DNA of 64,000 nucleotides from Hyphomonas sp. Mor2 (GCF_001854405.1 NZ_CP017718.1:434001-498000); one strand, 5' to 3'; positions 19,718 to 29,368 are shown, numbered from the stretch's first letter. Program-made: numbers and translations. The notes: a model not told the origin generated them from the letters alone.

Positions 19718-22102
19718 TCAGAACGCACACTCGGCCACATCGTCCAGGTCTTCTCTGACAATTGAGTGGATCTGGAGCTCGAATGCGTCTTCGGATTGGA
19801 ACCGCAACTCGCTGTTGAGCGTCGGCAAGCAGGATTTCGTCAGGACCATTTCCCTCCACCCTTTTCCTGCGGCGACGGCCAGCTCTCCTGTTGCATCAAT
19901 CTGATCCCCGCCTGAGCTGATCGACACCTCGCCCGTGGGGCGATCCACAATCCGGTAGGCAATGCGATAGGCTTCATCTTTGCCGGGGCCGGTGATTGTC
20001 AAACCGCCGCCCGCCTGAAATGCGATCTCGCGAGCATCTTCCTGTGCGGCGCGGTCCAGCCCCCGGATCGAGACGAGCGGGGACGTGCCGCGCATCTGCG
20101 GCAGGTCGTCGGAACCTGCGGACACCGTGACTCCATCAGCCATGCGGCCGGACGAAAACCAGTCGAGACTGGCGGCCTGCACGAGATTGGAACAGGATTC
20201 GTCCAGCGCCGTCAGTGACCCGTCATCTGTGAAGGACAGGCCATAACCGACCGGAAAGAGGGCGCCATCCAGGCTGTTGACCGGGATGCCCGCGCACGCG
20301 ACAGGCCAGGAAAAGGAGAGCCGACCCGTGGGCGCCTGTTTGCCAAACAGAATATCGGCCACGCCGCCGCCTTCACTGCCGGGCAACCAGGCCGCAACGA
20401 ATGCATTCGCAGCGTTGAGTTCCCGATTCATCCAGAGCGGACGCCCGGATAGAAACACGGCGACGGTTGGAACGCCGTCATCCGCGAAGGTCTGCAGTAG
20501 CGCCAGCCCTTCCTCATCGCGGAACACCAGGTCGCGCTTGTCGCCGGCGAATTCTGCATAAGGCTGCTCGCCAAATACAATCACGGCCACATCCGGTCGC
20601 TCAGTGTATTCTCCAGTCTCCGACAGTTGCGCCTGACCGCCGCCAGCCTCGACCGCTGCGGCAATGCCGTCATAGATCGAATGAGCGCCAGGGAACATGT
20701 CATTGGTCAGCTCACCTCCGCCTTGCCAGGTGAGCGTCCAGCCGCCGGAGGCCTGGGCGATGCTGTTAGCTGCGGTGCCTGCGACCAGCACGTTTGACGC
20801 GGCGCTGAGGGGTAGGACGCCCTCATTCTTGAGCAGGACCTGAGATTTCGCGACCGCCTCGCGGGCAATTTCGCGATGCTCTGGGGCGCCCAGTCGTTCA
20901 GGTTGTTGGGCCACCGCCCGCTCGATCGGGCGCGGCGCGTCTTCCGCGAGCAATCCCGCACGGTACTTCATGCGCAGGACGCGCGAGACTGCATCATTCA
21001 GTCGGGCTTCCGAAATCGTGCCGTCCTGGATCTGATTGACCAGGTTTTCCAGCAATGCCTGCCAGTCGTCGGGAACCATGTAGATATCGAGGCCCGCCAG
21101 CAGCGATTGCGGGCAGTCGGTCACGGTGCAGCCAGCAACTTGTCCATGTCCGTTCCAGTCTCCGACGACGACGCCGTCAAAGCCAAGCTCATCGCGCAAC
21201 ACACCGGTCAACAGGTCTGTATTGCCATGCATTTTACGTCCATTGATCGAGTTGAAGCTGGCCATGATGCTTTCGACACCGGCTTCGATCGCGGCCACAT
21301 AGGGAACCACGTGGATTTGCTTTAGTTCATCCAGATCGCCATCGACATTGCCCTGATCGACGCCGCGTTCTGTCCCGCCATCGCCGAAGAAATGCTTGGC
21401 CGTGGAGAGAACACGCCCGTCGCCGAGCCGATCATCGTCACCGACCGCGCCTTGCAAACCTTCCACAAAAGCCGCGCCCAGTTCTGAGACGATTTGCGGG
21501 TCCTCAGAATAGCTTTCATAAGTCCGTCCCCAGCGGTCGTCTCGAGCGATCGCAACGGTAGGCGAGAAGTTCCAGTCAATTCCGGTGACATCGATCTCGA
21601 TGGCCGTGGCGTGCGCGATACGGCGGACGAGGTCGGCATCCCGGGTCGCCCCGAGCGCAATATTGTGCGGGAATATGGTCGCACCGATGACGTTGGTGTG
21701 CCCGTGTACGGCGTCCGTGCCCCACAGCGTCGGAATAGCGGGTTCGTCGCCGGGAAGGGGCTCCATGGACGCCATCCACATTTGATCCGCCAGAGCAAGC
21801 CATTTCGATGCTGGTGCGAACTCGTCCCCGAACGGGCCTCCATTGCCACCATTCAGATAGCTGCCAAACCGATAACGCCGCATATCTTCGACCGTGAAGG
21901 AATTGATTTGCGGCTGAATGAGCTGGGCGACCTTGCGCTCCAGACTCATCCGAGAGACCAGATCGGAGACGAGTTGATCCTCCTGGTTCTGCGCCGAAGT
22001 CACTGAGGATGTTGGGCCTGCATCCGATGGCGGTGAATCAAGGGAAGTGGCGCAACCCGATACCAGCCAACCCGCCGTCATGGCAGCTAAAAATACGCGC
22101 AT
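19718..22102 (-). CDS. Glycoside hydrolase family 3 lipoprotein (beta-glucosidase/exoglucanase type)
   Basis: About 794 residues from ATG 22102 (AAGG upstream; a GTG at 22111 is the alternative). Lipobox GWLVSGC. The N-terminal GH3 barrel has FSPTVAIARDDRWGRTYESYSEDP, KHFFGDGGTERGVDQGN and the nucleophile region GFDGVVVGDWNG (Asp near residue 312). The GH3 C-terminal sandwich follows (AREAVAKSQVLLKNEGVLPL; VIVFGEQPYAEFAGD), then ~170 residues like the ExoP C-terminal carbohydrate-binding-like domain. It removes glucose units from beta-glucans at the cell surface or periplasm. It is convergent with the DUF3604 gene, with 14 bp between stops. Confidence 0.92.
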   Translation of the reverse strand: MRVFLAAMTAGWLVSGCATSLDSPPSDAGPTSSVTSAQNQEDQLVSDLVSRMSLERKVAQLIQPQINSFTVEDMRRYRFGSYLNGGNGGPFGDEFAPASKWLALADQMWMASMEPLPGDEPAIPTLWGTDAVHGHTNVIGATIFPHNIALGATRDADLVRRIAHATAIEIDVTGIDWNFSPTVAIARDDRWGRTYESYSEDPQIVSELGAAFVEGLQGAVGDDDRLGDGRVLSTAKHFFGDGGTERGVDQGNVDGDLDELKQIHVVPYVAAIEAGVESIMASFNSINGRKMHGNTDLLTGVLRDELGFDGVVVGDWNGHGQVAGCTVTDCPQSLLAGLDIYMVPDDWQALLENLVNQIQDGTISEARLNDAVSRVLRMKYRAGLLAEDAPRPIERAVAQQPERLGAPEHREIAREAVAKSQVLLKNEGVLPLSAASNVLVAGTAANSIAQASGGWTLTWQGGGELTNDMFPGAHSIYDGIAAAVEAGGGQAQLSETGEYTERPDVAVIVFGEQPYAEFAGDKRDLVFRDEEGLALLQTFADDGVPTVAVFLSGRPLWMNRELNAANAFVAAWLPGSEGGGVADILFGKQAPTGRLSFSWPVACAGIPVNSLDGALFPVGYGLSFTDDGSLTALDESCSNLVQAASLDWFSSGRMADGVTVSAGSDDLPQMRGTSPLVSIRGLDRAAQEDAREIAFQAGGGLTITGPGKDEAYRIAYRIVDRPTGEVSISSGGDQIDATGELAVAAGKGWREMVLTKSCLPTLNSELRFQSEDAFELQIHSIVREDLDDVAECAF

Positions 22103-22251
22103 GGATGTCACCTTGTCTGTCCCTCAAAGCCGAAATTGTGAACGCTCTCAATTTTAGTGACTAACGAGGAACAGGGCAAAATCAACCAAGAACCCGGACG
22201 ATATTTCCATATTGGTCTCGTGTCCGGTGTGGGCGGGCGGCGATGTCGCCC

Positions 22252-22692
22252 CTAATCTTCATCAATGCATTCGAGCAAATCGAGCAGGGCCAGACCACCG
22301 GTCGGGCAGAATTCTTCGTCCGATCCGCCAGAGCCCGCCGCGGCAGCGACAAGCAGGAGCGCGCCGCCACCGACCAGCCAGAGCGTGGCATTGCTGCCTT
22401 CCTCGCCTGCTTCACCTTCCGCGGCCATACCATCAAGGGCGAAGCCGCTCAGTCCATCCTGTGAGGCGAAGGACAGAGCCGGCAAAAACTCGTACGTTCC
22501 ATCGATCGAATAATGCGTGCCGAGCTGGAGCCTCATTTCAGAGGTCTGTGTGCCAAGCGAAAGGCTGAAACGCATGCCCATCAGCGCCTGACGATCACGT
22601 TCCAGCGTCGAGCGATCCTGATAGAAAGATGTCTCTGCATGAGCCAACGGGCCTGCCACGAGCGCGGCGCAGCAAATGAGTGATCTGAACAT
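22252..22692 (-). CDS. Exported hypothetical protein with C-terminal membrane segment
   Basis: 146 residues, family not recognised. A signal peptide (MFRSLICCAALVAGPLAHAE) leads into a short beta-rich stretch (MRFSLSLGTQTSEMRLQLGTHYS), then a small-residue hydrophobic helix (LWLVGGGALLLVAAAAGSGG) and an acidic, Cys-containing tail. The beta stretch resembles short exported proteins seen near TonB or surface genes in related bacteria. It is divergent from the DUF1214 gene across the two operator-like repeats. The call rests on the signal peptide and coding pattern only. Confidence 0.6.
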   Translation of the reverse strand: MFRSLICCAALVAGPLAHAETSFYQDRSTLERDRQALMGMRFSLSLGTQTSEMRLQLGTHYSIDGTYEFLPALSFASQDGLSGFALDGMAAEGEAGEEGSNATLWLVGGGALLLVAAAAGSGGSDEEFCPTGGLALLDLLECIDED

Positions 22693-22747
22693 AGGGGACC
22701 TCCCAAGCCGATATTACAATCTGGTGTTCGCCCCTTTATCGAACGAG

Positions 22748-22761
22748 TGAGCAATCGCTCA
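22748..22761. promoter_or_regulatory. Inverted-repeat operator candidate, copy 1
   Basis: TGAGC-AATC-GCTCA, an inverted repeat typical of TetR-family operators, in the divergent gap before the DUF1214/DUF1254 genes. Its minus-strand reading TGAGCGATTGCTCA nearly matches copy 2. Confidence 0.5.
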
Positions 22762-22784
22762 TATTGGCGGCAGAGTCAAGTTAG

Positions 22785-22798
22785 TGAGCGTTTGCTAA
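22785..22798. promoter_or_regulatory. Inverted-repeat operator candidate, copy 2
   Basis: TGAGCGTTTGCTAA differs from copy 1 at two positions and lies inside the imperfect palindrome TTAGTGAGCGTTTGCTAA (22781-22798). Two similar sites about 37 bp apart point to cooperative repressor binding; no regulator gene is adjacent. Confidence 0.5.
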
Positions 22799-22909
22799 TT
22801 AAAATGTGGATGTAGAAGCGCTGAGACGGATTGCCTGCAAACTATCGATTTGCTGGTCAAACTTGGTAATCGCGGTTAGCCAGTGAAAGCGCAATGGGAG
22901 GACGAACGT

Positions 22910-23509
22910 ATGAAACTCGCAATCATTCTGGCGACTGCAATACTGATCGTCATTGCGTCCTATTTCAGCGCCCGTGCCCTGACTCTTCAGGGCCTGATGG
23001 ATGAGACATCCATCTTCGATGATTTCGAGGACGTGGATGGCACCTGGCTGTACTCGGACAAGATCGGCGCAGCCGCGGCATCGGGTGTGGAACGCGCGCG
23101 TGTCGCGATTGGTGGCCCGCTTGGTCTGTCCTCGAAAGAGGCGGTATATTTCGTTGCGACCCGGGATGATCAGGGCGCGCCACTGCAATCGAATTGTGTC
23201 TATCGCGTCACGGGACAGCCAATCGATACAAGGTGGTGGTCGCTAACTTTGTATGACAGCGAAACGCAGCATTATGTTCCAAACGCTCAAAATCGATCGA
23301 GCTGGAACAGCGTTTCGGTGCTCCGTGGAGAGGCCGGAGACTGGGTCATCAATGTAGGTCCCGCGCCGCTGGACGCGCCCTGGTTGCCGTCTCAAGAGGT
23401 ACCCGACAAATCATTCGAACTCATGCTGCGTGTCTACAATCCCAGCCCCGAGACCCGGGCGGTATTGCCAAACATTGAGCTTCCAGAAGTGGAGCGTCTG
23501 TCATGCTGA
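22910..23509 (+). CDS. DUF1214 domain membrane-anchored protein
   Basis: About 199 residues from ATG 22910 (GGGAGG upstream). One N-terminal membrane helix (LAIILATAILIVIASYFSA) precedes a periplasmic domain with DUF1214 features (NCVYRVTGQPIDTRWWSLTLYDSETQHYVPN; WVINVGP; LMLRVYNP). DUF1254 and DUF1214 are often fused in one larger protein; here they are two coupled genes, the second starting 7 nt before this one stops. Function is unknown. The two operator-like repeats lie in its upstream region. Confidence 0.82.
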   Translation: MKLAIILATAILIVIASYFSARALTLQGLMDETSIFDDFEDVDGTWLYSDKIGAAAASGVERARVAIGGPLGLSSKEAVYFVATRDDQGAPLQSNCVYRVTGQPIDTRWWSLTLYDSETQHYVPNAQNRSSWNSVSVLRGEAGDWVINVGPAPLDAPWLPSQEVPDKSFELMLRVYNPSPETRAVLPNIELPEVERLSC

Positions 23510-24051
23510 AGCAATCCTTGCCCTATTTGGTGGGGGCCCTTGTTCTGGCCGTTCTGACTTTTGTCATCACGCGAAACCTGATCATCCAGAAAGCACCGAG
23601 TAAGGTCATGTCGACCATTGAGGCCCGCATCGCTGCCGGCGCCGGAGGCTGGAACGCCTGTTTCCACAATCAGGTCTATGGCCCCAGGCTCAACGCGGCC
23701 CGTCGCGCCAACCCAGACAGCATTATCAGCTCAATGGCCTATGATTTGAGCGACGGTCCGGTGCGCGTCGCGGGTGAAACCTGGCCGCGATACTGGTCGA
23801 TCTCCTTCTATCAACAGAACTCTGACAATTTCTTCGTGCGGAACGATCAGGAGCTGGACGGCGCGGAGTTCGACTTTTTGCTTGTGCACGATCGTCAGGA
23901 TACGGAAGGCCTGACGGGCACGCCGATCGTTTCCCCAACCGCCAAGGGCATAATGTTGATCCGGCGTTTTGCGGCGGAAGAGTCCGATATGCCGGGCATC
24001 ATCGCCAATCAGGAAGCGCTTTTCTGTGGCCCTGCGGAAATGGTTCGGTAG
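23503..24051 (+). CDS. DUF1254 domain membrane-anchored protein
   Basis: 182 residues: an N-terminal helix (YLVGALVLAVLTFVIT) and a periplasmic domain that pairs with the preceding DUF1214 protein (GWNACFHNQVYGPRLNAARRANPDSIISSMAYDLSDGPVRV; YWSISFYQQNSDNFFV). It overlaps the upstream gene by 7 nt and probably forms a two-subunit version of the fused DUF1254-DUF1214 proteins. The biochemical role is not known. It is convergent with the alpha/beta hydrolase gene, only 28 bp away, with no obvious terminator between. Confidence 0.82.
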   Translation: MLKQSLPYLVGALVLAVLTFVITRNLIIQKAPSKVMSTIEARIAAGAGGWNACFHNQVYGPRLNAARRANPDSIISSMAYDLSDGPVRVAGETWPRYWSISFYQQNSDNFFVRNDQELDGAEFDFLLVHDRQDTEGLTGTPIVSPTAKGIMLIRRFAAEESDMPGIIANQEALFCGPAEMVR

Positions 24052-24079
24052 CGGGCTGGGATCTCCTGCTCACCTCACC

Positions 24080-24787
24080 TCATTTCGACAGATTAAGGAG
24101 CGCCTCTGCGATCTTGCTTGCGAGCAATTCCGGCTGATCCACGCTGGCCCAGTGCGAAGCGCCCGGCAGTTCGAACCGGGGCAATGGGGTATCTTCGAGC
24201 CAGGACAAAGAGCGTTCGGGAAGGTTGGAGGGACTGTAGAGATATGCCGATCTCGCGGCGGTAAGAAGCCATTGCCCAGGGCAGTTCTTTTGCGAGAAGG
24301 CGTACGCATCGCACCCGAGTTCCCACATGGCGCGCGGGTCGGCGTTCGCGACCACGCCGCGATAGCGCGCGATGATCGGATCGCTCTCTGCCAAGCCCTG
24401 GAGGCGGTCCAGGAATGCAGGTTTGAACGCGTCTGGCGAGGCGTAGTCCGCGGCAGTTCCCGAGAAGTAGGCATCCTCTGCCGTCAGGTTTCCCTCCAAT
24501 GACAAGATCGTTTGAATCGGCGACTGCGGGCGACGCGCGGCAACCGAGGCGATGATCGAGGCCACGGAATGAGCGAGGACAATTTGCGCGCCTTCTGCGG
24601 CGACGCGTTCGACCAACGCGCCGGCAAGTGAGTCCAGGTCTGCCTTCTGTCTATCTGGAAAAGGGGCTCCGAACCCTGGCAGGTTGATCGGGACAAACTG
24701 AAGCGACGTCCGGTTTGCTGCTTCGACCAGCGCGTCAAACATAGTCGCATCGTCGCCGAAACCAGCAACGCAGATGATTTTCGTCAT
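24080..24787 (-). CDS. Alpha/beta hydrolase
   Basis: About 235 residues from ATG 24787 (GAGGA upstream). Alpha/beta-hydrolase fold: oxyanion-side strand IICVAGFGDDATMF, nucleophile elbow LAHSVAS, and a late catalytic-His region ELPGASHWASVDQPELLA. The substrate is unknown; an ester or lactone is typical for this group. No signal peptide, so cytoplasmic. It starts 22 nt downstream of the M14 peptidase stop and is probably its operon partner. Confidence 0.85.
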   Translation of the reverse strand: MTKIICVAGFGDDATMFDALVEAANRTSLQFVPINLPGFGAPFPDRQKADLDSLAGALVERVAAEGAQIVLAHSVASIIASVAARRPQSPIQTILSLEGNLTAEDAYFSGTAADYASPDAFKPAFLDRLQGLAESDPIIARYRGVVANADPRAMWELGCDAYAFSQKNCPGQWLLTAARSAYLYSPSNLPERSLSWLEDTPLPRFELPGASHWASVDQPELLASKIAEALLNLSK

Positions 24788-24809
24788 GCCGCGTGTCCTC
24801 AGTGTTCGG

Positions 24810-27470
24810 TCAGCGCGTCTCGTCCCCGGTCTGATAGTCACCGCGCGGGTGATCGATGAGAGCAGAGAAGAAGATGGCATTCATCAGCAGTTTCTCCGTG
24901 CCTGGATATGTGCCCCGGAAAACCGGGTTATCGGCCATCAGAATCACAACGCCGTTCCCCATGCGCTCGGCGATCACGGAAGGGCTTCCGGCGATTTCTT
25001 CCTGCCGACGCTCGGACGCGTAGCCGGTAAGGAGCGGATCCGCTGAATACTGGACGGGTACCGCGTAAGGATTGCCCTTCGGGCGCTCCAGCGTGAAGCT
25101 GACATTGCGATGGACGGGTAGGTCACGATCCGAGTATCCGAAGCCAAGCGGGTGCGTGGTATCGAGATCTGTCGCGAAGATCGCGCCACCGATGACATGC
25201 TCTGCATCGCGCACGCCCATTTCGCCAAAGTTCAAGCGTTCCGGGGTGGGGTCGTCGTCTGTCTCCGTCTCGGGTGCTGGCGGTTTTGGAGCGCCACCCG
25301 CTTCAATGGCTGCCGCTTCCGCCCGACTCTTGATCGCACTTTGCGTCCAGAGCGCGGCATCGCGAAGGGCCACCAGCGTGCCCCCGCTTTCGACCCAGGT
25401 CAGCACCGTTTCAGACAGGGTCTCATCCAGTACAGGTGGAGCGTCCGGTCCTTGTGCCAGTCCGCCGGCGAGGATCAAATGCGTGTACTTGGTCCAATCG
25501 AGCGATCCAAGCCGGGCCTTGTGAACCAGCGTGACCGGCATGCGTTGTTGGTAGTCCAGTGTCCACCAAATCTCACCCACGTCATAGCGCGCCAGTCCGC
25601 CATCATAGGCGAGGACAACGCGCGGTTCGCTCAGGGCACGGAAGGTGCTGTTGGAGCCAAGATCGCGCCCGGTCACCGGTGTAAGGCCCGACGTTGCCGC
25701 ATAGACCGGTACGCCATCTTCAGAAGCAATGGTCGCCATGATTTTGTGAATGTCTTCGCGAGCGGTTTCCTGCTTGTCCAGCGGCACAAAGATAGCCCCG
25801 CGCCCGAGCGAAACATTGCCGGAATTCGTCCGCACCACGGTTTGTTCCGTCGTCGCCCGTACGAGCAGGTCCGCAGAAAGAATCCGATTCAGAGCTCGCG
25901 GTGCATAGGAATGAGACCAGTCGAACACATACCCGTAGGAGGCCCGCGCAGGCGCCGGTGCCGGTTGGAACGCACCGTCGACGACATCACTGAAGGATAG
26001 AGACCGGGCAGCCCGGGCGGTGACGGGGGCATATTCGAGGTCATAGGCGAGGGGGAGGGTCCAGCCCGACACATCGTAAAAGACGTTTTCTTCGAACTCT
26101 GTGAAGCGCTCAAAAATGCCTCGGATCATCCGATTGTTCGTCTGATCGGTGGAAACGTAATAGCTCGTACTCGCCGGATAGCTATAGCCGTCCACGGTCA
26201 CATTCGAGGTCAGCGCCCTTACTTCGATGTCATGCAGGCGCAACAGGCGCACAAATCGCGCCGCGCGCGCAGGATCGCCATTGGCGGTAAACACCCACCC
26301 CGCGGTACCGATGCTCTGCGCCTGGCGATCATTCTCAGCGAAAAAATCGCGTTGATAGGCGGTGATCTCATCGCGCAGGTCCAGAGCGCCCTGGATCGTT
26401 GTCAGCGCCGTGCGGAATTGGGTGCGCACATTGTCGGCGGTTTCGACGAGGCCGCGTTCGGTCTGGACCGCGCCACCTCGTGCTGCTCCAGCTTCGAACA
26501 GGATCCCGAGCGAACCGTTGATCTGCGGATAGGTGGAGCCTTTGCCGATATAAAAATTGTCAAATCCCTGTTCGGTCCAATAGAGCTTCGCCTCACTATC
26601 CAGAAAGGCGGCATGGCGTTCGCCGATCCCTTTGGTCAGCTCACGCGCGCGTTCAGGGATGAGCGGGTTCCGGCGGAGCGCCTCGCCTGGGTGGAAGTAA
26701 TACGGCGCCGCAGATCCCATCTCGTGATAGTCGGCCGAAACCATCGGTTTCCATCTGTGCCATTGCTTGATCCAGGCTTGGCTTTCCGGCTGGGTCAGCA
26801 ACAGCCACTGGCGATTGAGGTCAAACCAGTAATGGTTGGTCCGCGCCTCAATCCACATATTGTGGGCTTCATCGTTGAGGTCGGTATTCTCGCCATAGGA
26901 CCAGAAGGTCTCAACATGATCGATGCGGCGGGCGTGGCCGTCTGGATTGAATACGACCGTGAAAATCATCACGGCGTCATTGAGTTGGGCTTCAATGTCG
27001 GGGCCCTGGGCAGCTGCAAAGTGATAGAGCAGAGGGATCGCCGCATCCATGGAGGACGTTTCGGCGCCATGCACGCCGTAATTGATCCACAGGACCATAG
27101 GCGCCGCATCGGCGGCGGCGCGGCCGTCCAGACGCGCCAGATGTGTCTCTCGGATCGTTTTCAGGTTGGCGTGATTTTGCGGGCTCGTCACCGTGAAGGT
27201 CAGGATCGGACGCCGCTCATGCGAGTAGCCAATTGTCTCAACGCTAATGCGATCAGAGCGCGTTGCGATATCGCGCAGATAAGCAACCATGTCGTCAAAG
27301 CGAACGGGGCGATCACCGATTTCATAGCCGGCGTGATTTTCGAAAACTGGGATGGTTTCATCATAGACGACACCCTCGACCTGGAAATACTCGACGGGTT
27401 TGGCAAATGCAGGCGCGGCAAAAGCCAAAACAGACAGGGCGGCAATAGCGAAAATGGCACGGCGCAACAT
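24810..27470 (-). CDS. Secreted M14 family zinc carboxypeptidase-like protein
   Basis: About 886 residues from ATG 27470 (GGGGAAA upstream), with a signal peptide (AIFAIAALSVLAFAAPAFA). The catalytic M14 domain comes first, with the zinc motif GVHGAETS (HxxE) near residue 130 and later a YWFDLNRQW stretch. The second half includes a region like class-I glutamine amidotransferase folds (VVLAYDGGLARYDVGEIWW; THLILAGG), common in ~900-residue M14 homologues. It removes C-terminal residues or processes amide bonds outside the cytoplasm; specificity is unknown. Followed by an alpha/beta hydrolase gene. Confidence 0.9.
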   Translation of the reverse strand: MLRRAIFAIAALSVLAFAAPAFAKPVEYFQVEGVVYDETIPVFENHAGYEIGDRPVRFDDMVAYLRDIATRSDRISVETIGYSHERRPILTFTVTSPQNHANLKTIRETHLARLDGRAAADAAPMVLWINYGVHGAETSSMDAAIPLLYHFAAAQGPDIEAQLNDAVMIFTVVFNPDGHARRIDHVETFWSYGENTDLNDEAHNMWIEARTNHYWFDLNRQWLLLTQPESQAWIKQWHRWKPMVSADYHEMGSAAPYYFHPGEALRRNPLIPERARELTKGIGERHAAFLDSEAKLYWTEQGFDNFYIGKGSTYPQINGSLGILFEAGAARGGAVQTERGLVETADNVRTQFRTALTTIQGALDLRDEITAYQRDFFAENDRQAQSIGTAGWVFTANGDPARAARFVRLLRLHDIEVRALTSNVTVDGYSYPASTSYYVSTDQTNNRMIRGIFERFTEFEENVFYDVSGWTLPLAYDLEYAPVTARAARSLSFSDVVDGAFQPAPAPARASYGYVFDWSHSYAPRALNRILSADLLVRATTEQTVVRTNSGNVSLGRGAIFVPLDKQETAREDIHKIMATIASEDGVPVYAATSGLTPVTGRDLGSNSTFRALSEPRVVLAYDGGLARYDVGEIWWTLDYQQRMPVTLVHKARLGSLDWTKYTHLILAGGLAQGPDAPPVLDETLSETVLTWVESGGTLVALRDAALWTQSAIKSRAEAAAIEAGGAPKPPAPETETDDDPTPERLNFGEMGVRDAEHVIGGAIFATDLDTTHPLGFGYSDRDLPVHRNVSFTLERPKGNPYAVPVQYSADPLLTGYASERRQEEIAGSPSVIAERMGNGVVILMADNPVFRGTYPGTEKLLMNAIFFSALIDHPRGDYQTGDETR

Positions 27471-27561
27471 GGTGTTTCCCCAATAGTTTATGCAGTGCCA
27501 AGGACTTAGACGACGAGCGCGTACGGTCAAGCGAATGCCGATCAAGTCAGATATTTTGTGA

Positions 27562-29313
27562 TCACTGCGCCGGTGGGATCACGGGCATGAGCAGGTGCGA
27601 GTCATATTCGCCGCCGAAATGGATGATGTGTGTGCCTTTATTGACGGTGTTCGTGTGGGCGAGCGCATGATGTTCAAAATGATCATGGCCCTGAATGGCG
27701 ATTTCCAGAGTTTCACCCGGCAGGAAGCGCGTACTGCTGGGCAAGATCTCGATTTCGACGGGAACAATCTCCCCGCGATTCAGTTTCAGGCTTTGCTCAT
27801 GCTTGAGCCAGGGTTGCAACGGGGTTGAACGAACCGGGTCGAGCTCGCGCTGAGACACGCGCAGCCAGCCAAGTGCCACGGGGGATCGATTGTGACCGGC
27901 CTTGCCATAGAAAGTGACTTCATTGCCAGCCGTGTCGTACTTCTTGATGGCGGCAAACAGGTCCAGGTCGCGGGCGCCCTCAGCCTCGACCCAGAGTCTG
28001 AGTTTCATATTGCCCGTTAGCTCGGTTTCTTCGGTGAAAGTGTAACGGAACGCGGTGGCGCCGGTGCGGGCTTCATAACTTGCATGGCCTTCCTCTGGCA
28101 AAGGCCCGGATCCAGCTGTCCCGTCTTCACCCAGATAGAGCGGCGTGGCGACCGTGTTCGGCAGCGGCCATGTGTCCTCAAATCGGACAGAATATTCGGT
28201 CAGCGTGTCGCGCACTTCCAATCGCACCGGTGGGCGCGTGTCGAAGCCATTGTCTTCTCCCTTCAGGAAATGATCGAAAAAAGCCGTCTGCACGGCTTTC
28301 GCCTCGTCACTATAGTAGACATCCCATTTCGGTTGGCCGTGCGTGTAGAGCCATTTTTGCGCAGAGGCGATTTGTTTGTAACCTTCGAAGGAGCCACGCG
28401 TGTGCATGCCATGATCTGACCAACTGGCACAGATCAGCGCGGGCACGCGAATGTCTGGCAAAGAGATCCCGGACGGAGCCGCGCGGGCAGACACGCGCTT
28501 CATCAGCATGGGCCGCGAGCCAGCGAAGCGCATGACGCGGTGTGGGGGCAAACTCGTCTTGTTGGCCTTGCTGCGAATGCGGGTGAGCCAGAAATTGGTG
28601 AAGGCTGTCTCCGGCACACCGCCATGGAACAGGACTTCGCGGAAATTGTCGCTTTGGCCTTCCCAGGGCATGATGGCAGCCAGGTGTTCGGGGGCATCGG
28701 CGCCGGCGATCCACTGTGCGATTGCGAGGTAGGAGACCCCGGTCAGGCCGACTTTACCAGTGCTCCAGTCCTGCGTTCCGGCCCAGCTGATCGCATCGTG
28801 AAAGTCGTTCCGGTCCTGGAGGGAGAGCACACCTGCTGTGCCTTCAGATCTCCCGAAGCCGCGACTGTCGACCAGGACAACGGCATAGCCTTCCCGGACC
28901 CAATGGGCCGGATCAGGCGCCTCCCAGGGCGTCCACGCGCTGACGCGAATGGTGCCAAGGTCATAATCGGGGCGCGCATTCTTGCGCAGATAATCGGGAT
29001 ACTGAGTGGGTGTTTCGTCCTTGTGATAAGCGGTGAACGCCATCACGACCGGGTACTGTCCAGGGGCCTTGGGGCGGAAGACATTGGCCGAGAGCCTTAC
29101 GCCGTCGCGCAGTGGGATGCCAAGGTCGCGCTCTATCGTGACCTCTACAGCGAGCGCAGAAACATCTTCGACCAGGACCGGGCTGTCCGATGTGCCGAGA
29201 AAGTCTGACAGGTCGGAGGGCTCATGCAGCTTGGGGCCCGAGAACATCACGTACCAGACGGCCAGAGCGAGTAGGGCGATCATCGATGCGAGGATAATCT
29301 TGAGAGGGGTCAT
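27562..29313 (-). CDS. CocE/NonD family serine hydrolase
   Basis: About 583 residues from ATG 29313 (GGGAGA upstream); the open frame extends ~54 codons further, across the operator, which argues against a longer protein. An N-terminal hydrophobic segment (IILASMIALLALAVWYVMF) anchors or exports it. The hydrolase core has GIPLRDGVRLSANVFRP, the nucleophile GLTGVSYLAIAQW and VPALICASWSD, then a C-terminal beta-sandwich as in X-Pro dipeptidyl peptidases and cocaine esterase. It cleaves acyl esters or amides. Divergent from a TetR gene with a palindromic operator between, so probably controlled by it. Confidence 0.88.
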   Translation of the reverse strand: MTPLKIILASMIALLALAVWYVMFSGPKLHEPSDLSDFLGTSDSPVLVEDVSALAVEVTIERDLGIPLRDGVRLSANVFRPKAPGQYPVVMAFTAYHKDETPTQYPDYLRKNARPDYDLGTIRVSAWTPWEAPDPAHWVREGYAVVLVDSRGFGRSEGTAGVLSLQDRNDFHDAISWAGTQDWSTGKVGLTGVSYLAIAQWIAGADAPEHLAAIMPWEGQSDNFREVLFHGGVPETAFTNFWLTRIRSKANKTSLPPHRVMRFAGSRPMLMKRVSARAAPSGISLPDIRVPALICASWSDHGMHTRGSFEGYKQIASAQKWLYTHGQPKWDVYYSDEAKAVQTAFFDHFLKGEDNGFDTRPPVRLEVRDTLTEYSVRFEDTWPLPNTVATPLYLGEDGTAGSGPLPEEGHASYEARTGATAFRYTFTEETELTGNMKLRLWVEAEGARDLDLFAAIKKYDTAGNEVTFYGKAGHNRSPVALGWLRVSQRELDPVRSTPLQPWLKHEQSLKLNRGEIVPVEIEILPSSTRFLPGETLEIAIQGHDHFEHHALAHTNTVNKGTHIIHFGGEYDSHLLMPVIPPAQ

Positions 29314-29355
29314 AGGCTTTTCTCCCGTTATTCTGAATTGCTGAGATCTATAATA

Positions 29356-29368
29356 TGAGTAATACTCA
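29356..29368. promoter_or_regulatory. TetR operator: TGAGTA-A-TACTCA
   Basis: A perfect 6-1-6 inverted repeat in the gap between the hydrolase gene (start 29313) and the divergent TetR gene. The spacing and half-sites fit a TetR-family dimer controlling both genes. Confidence 0.75.

Noticed and set aside
26232-27509. 425-residue plus-strand frame opposite the M14 peptidase
   Set aside because: Antisense shadow of a clear secreted peptidase gene, without domain or ribosome binding site.
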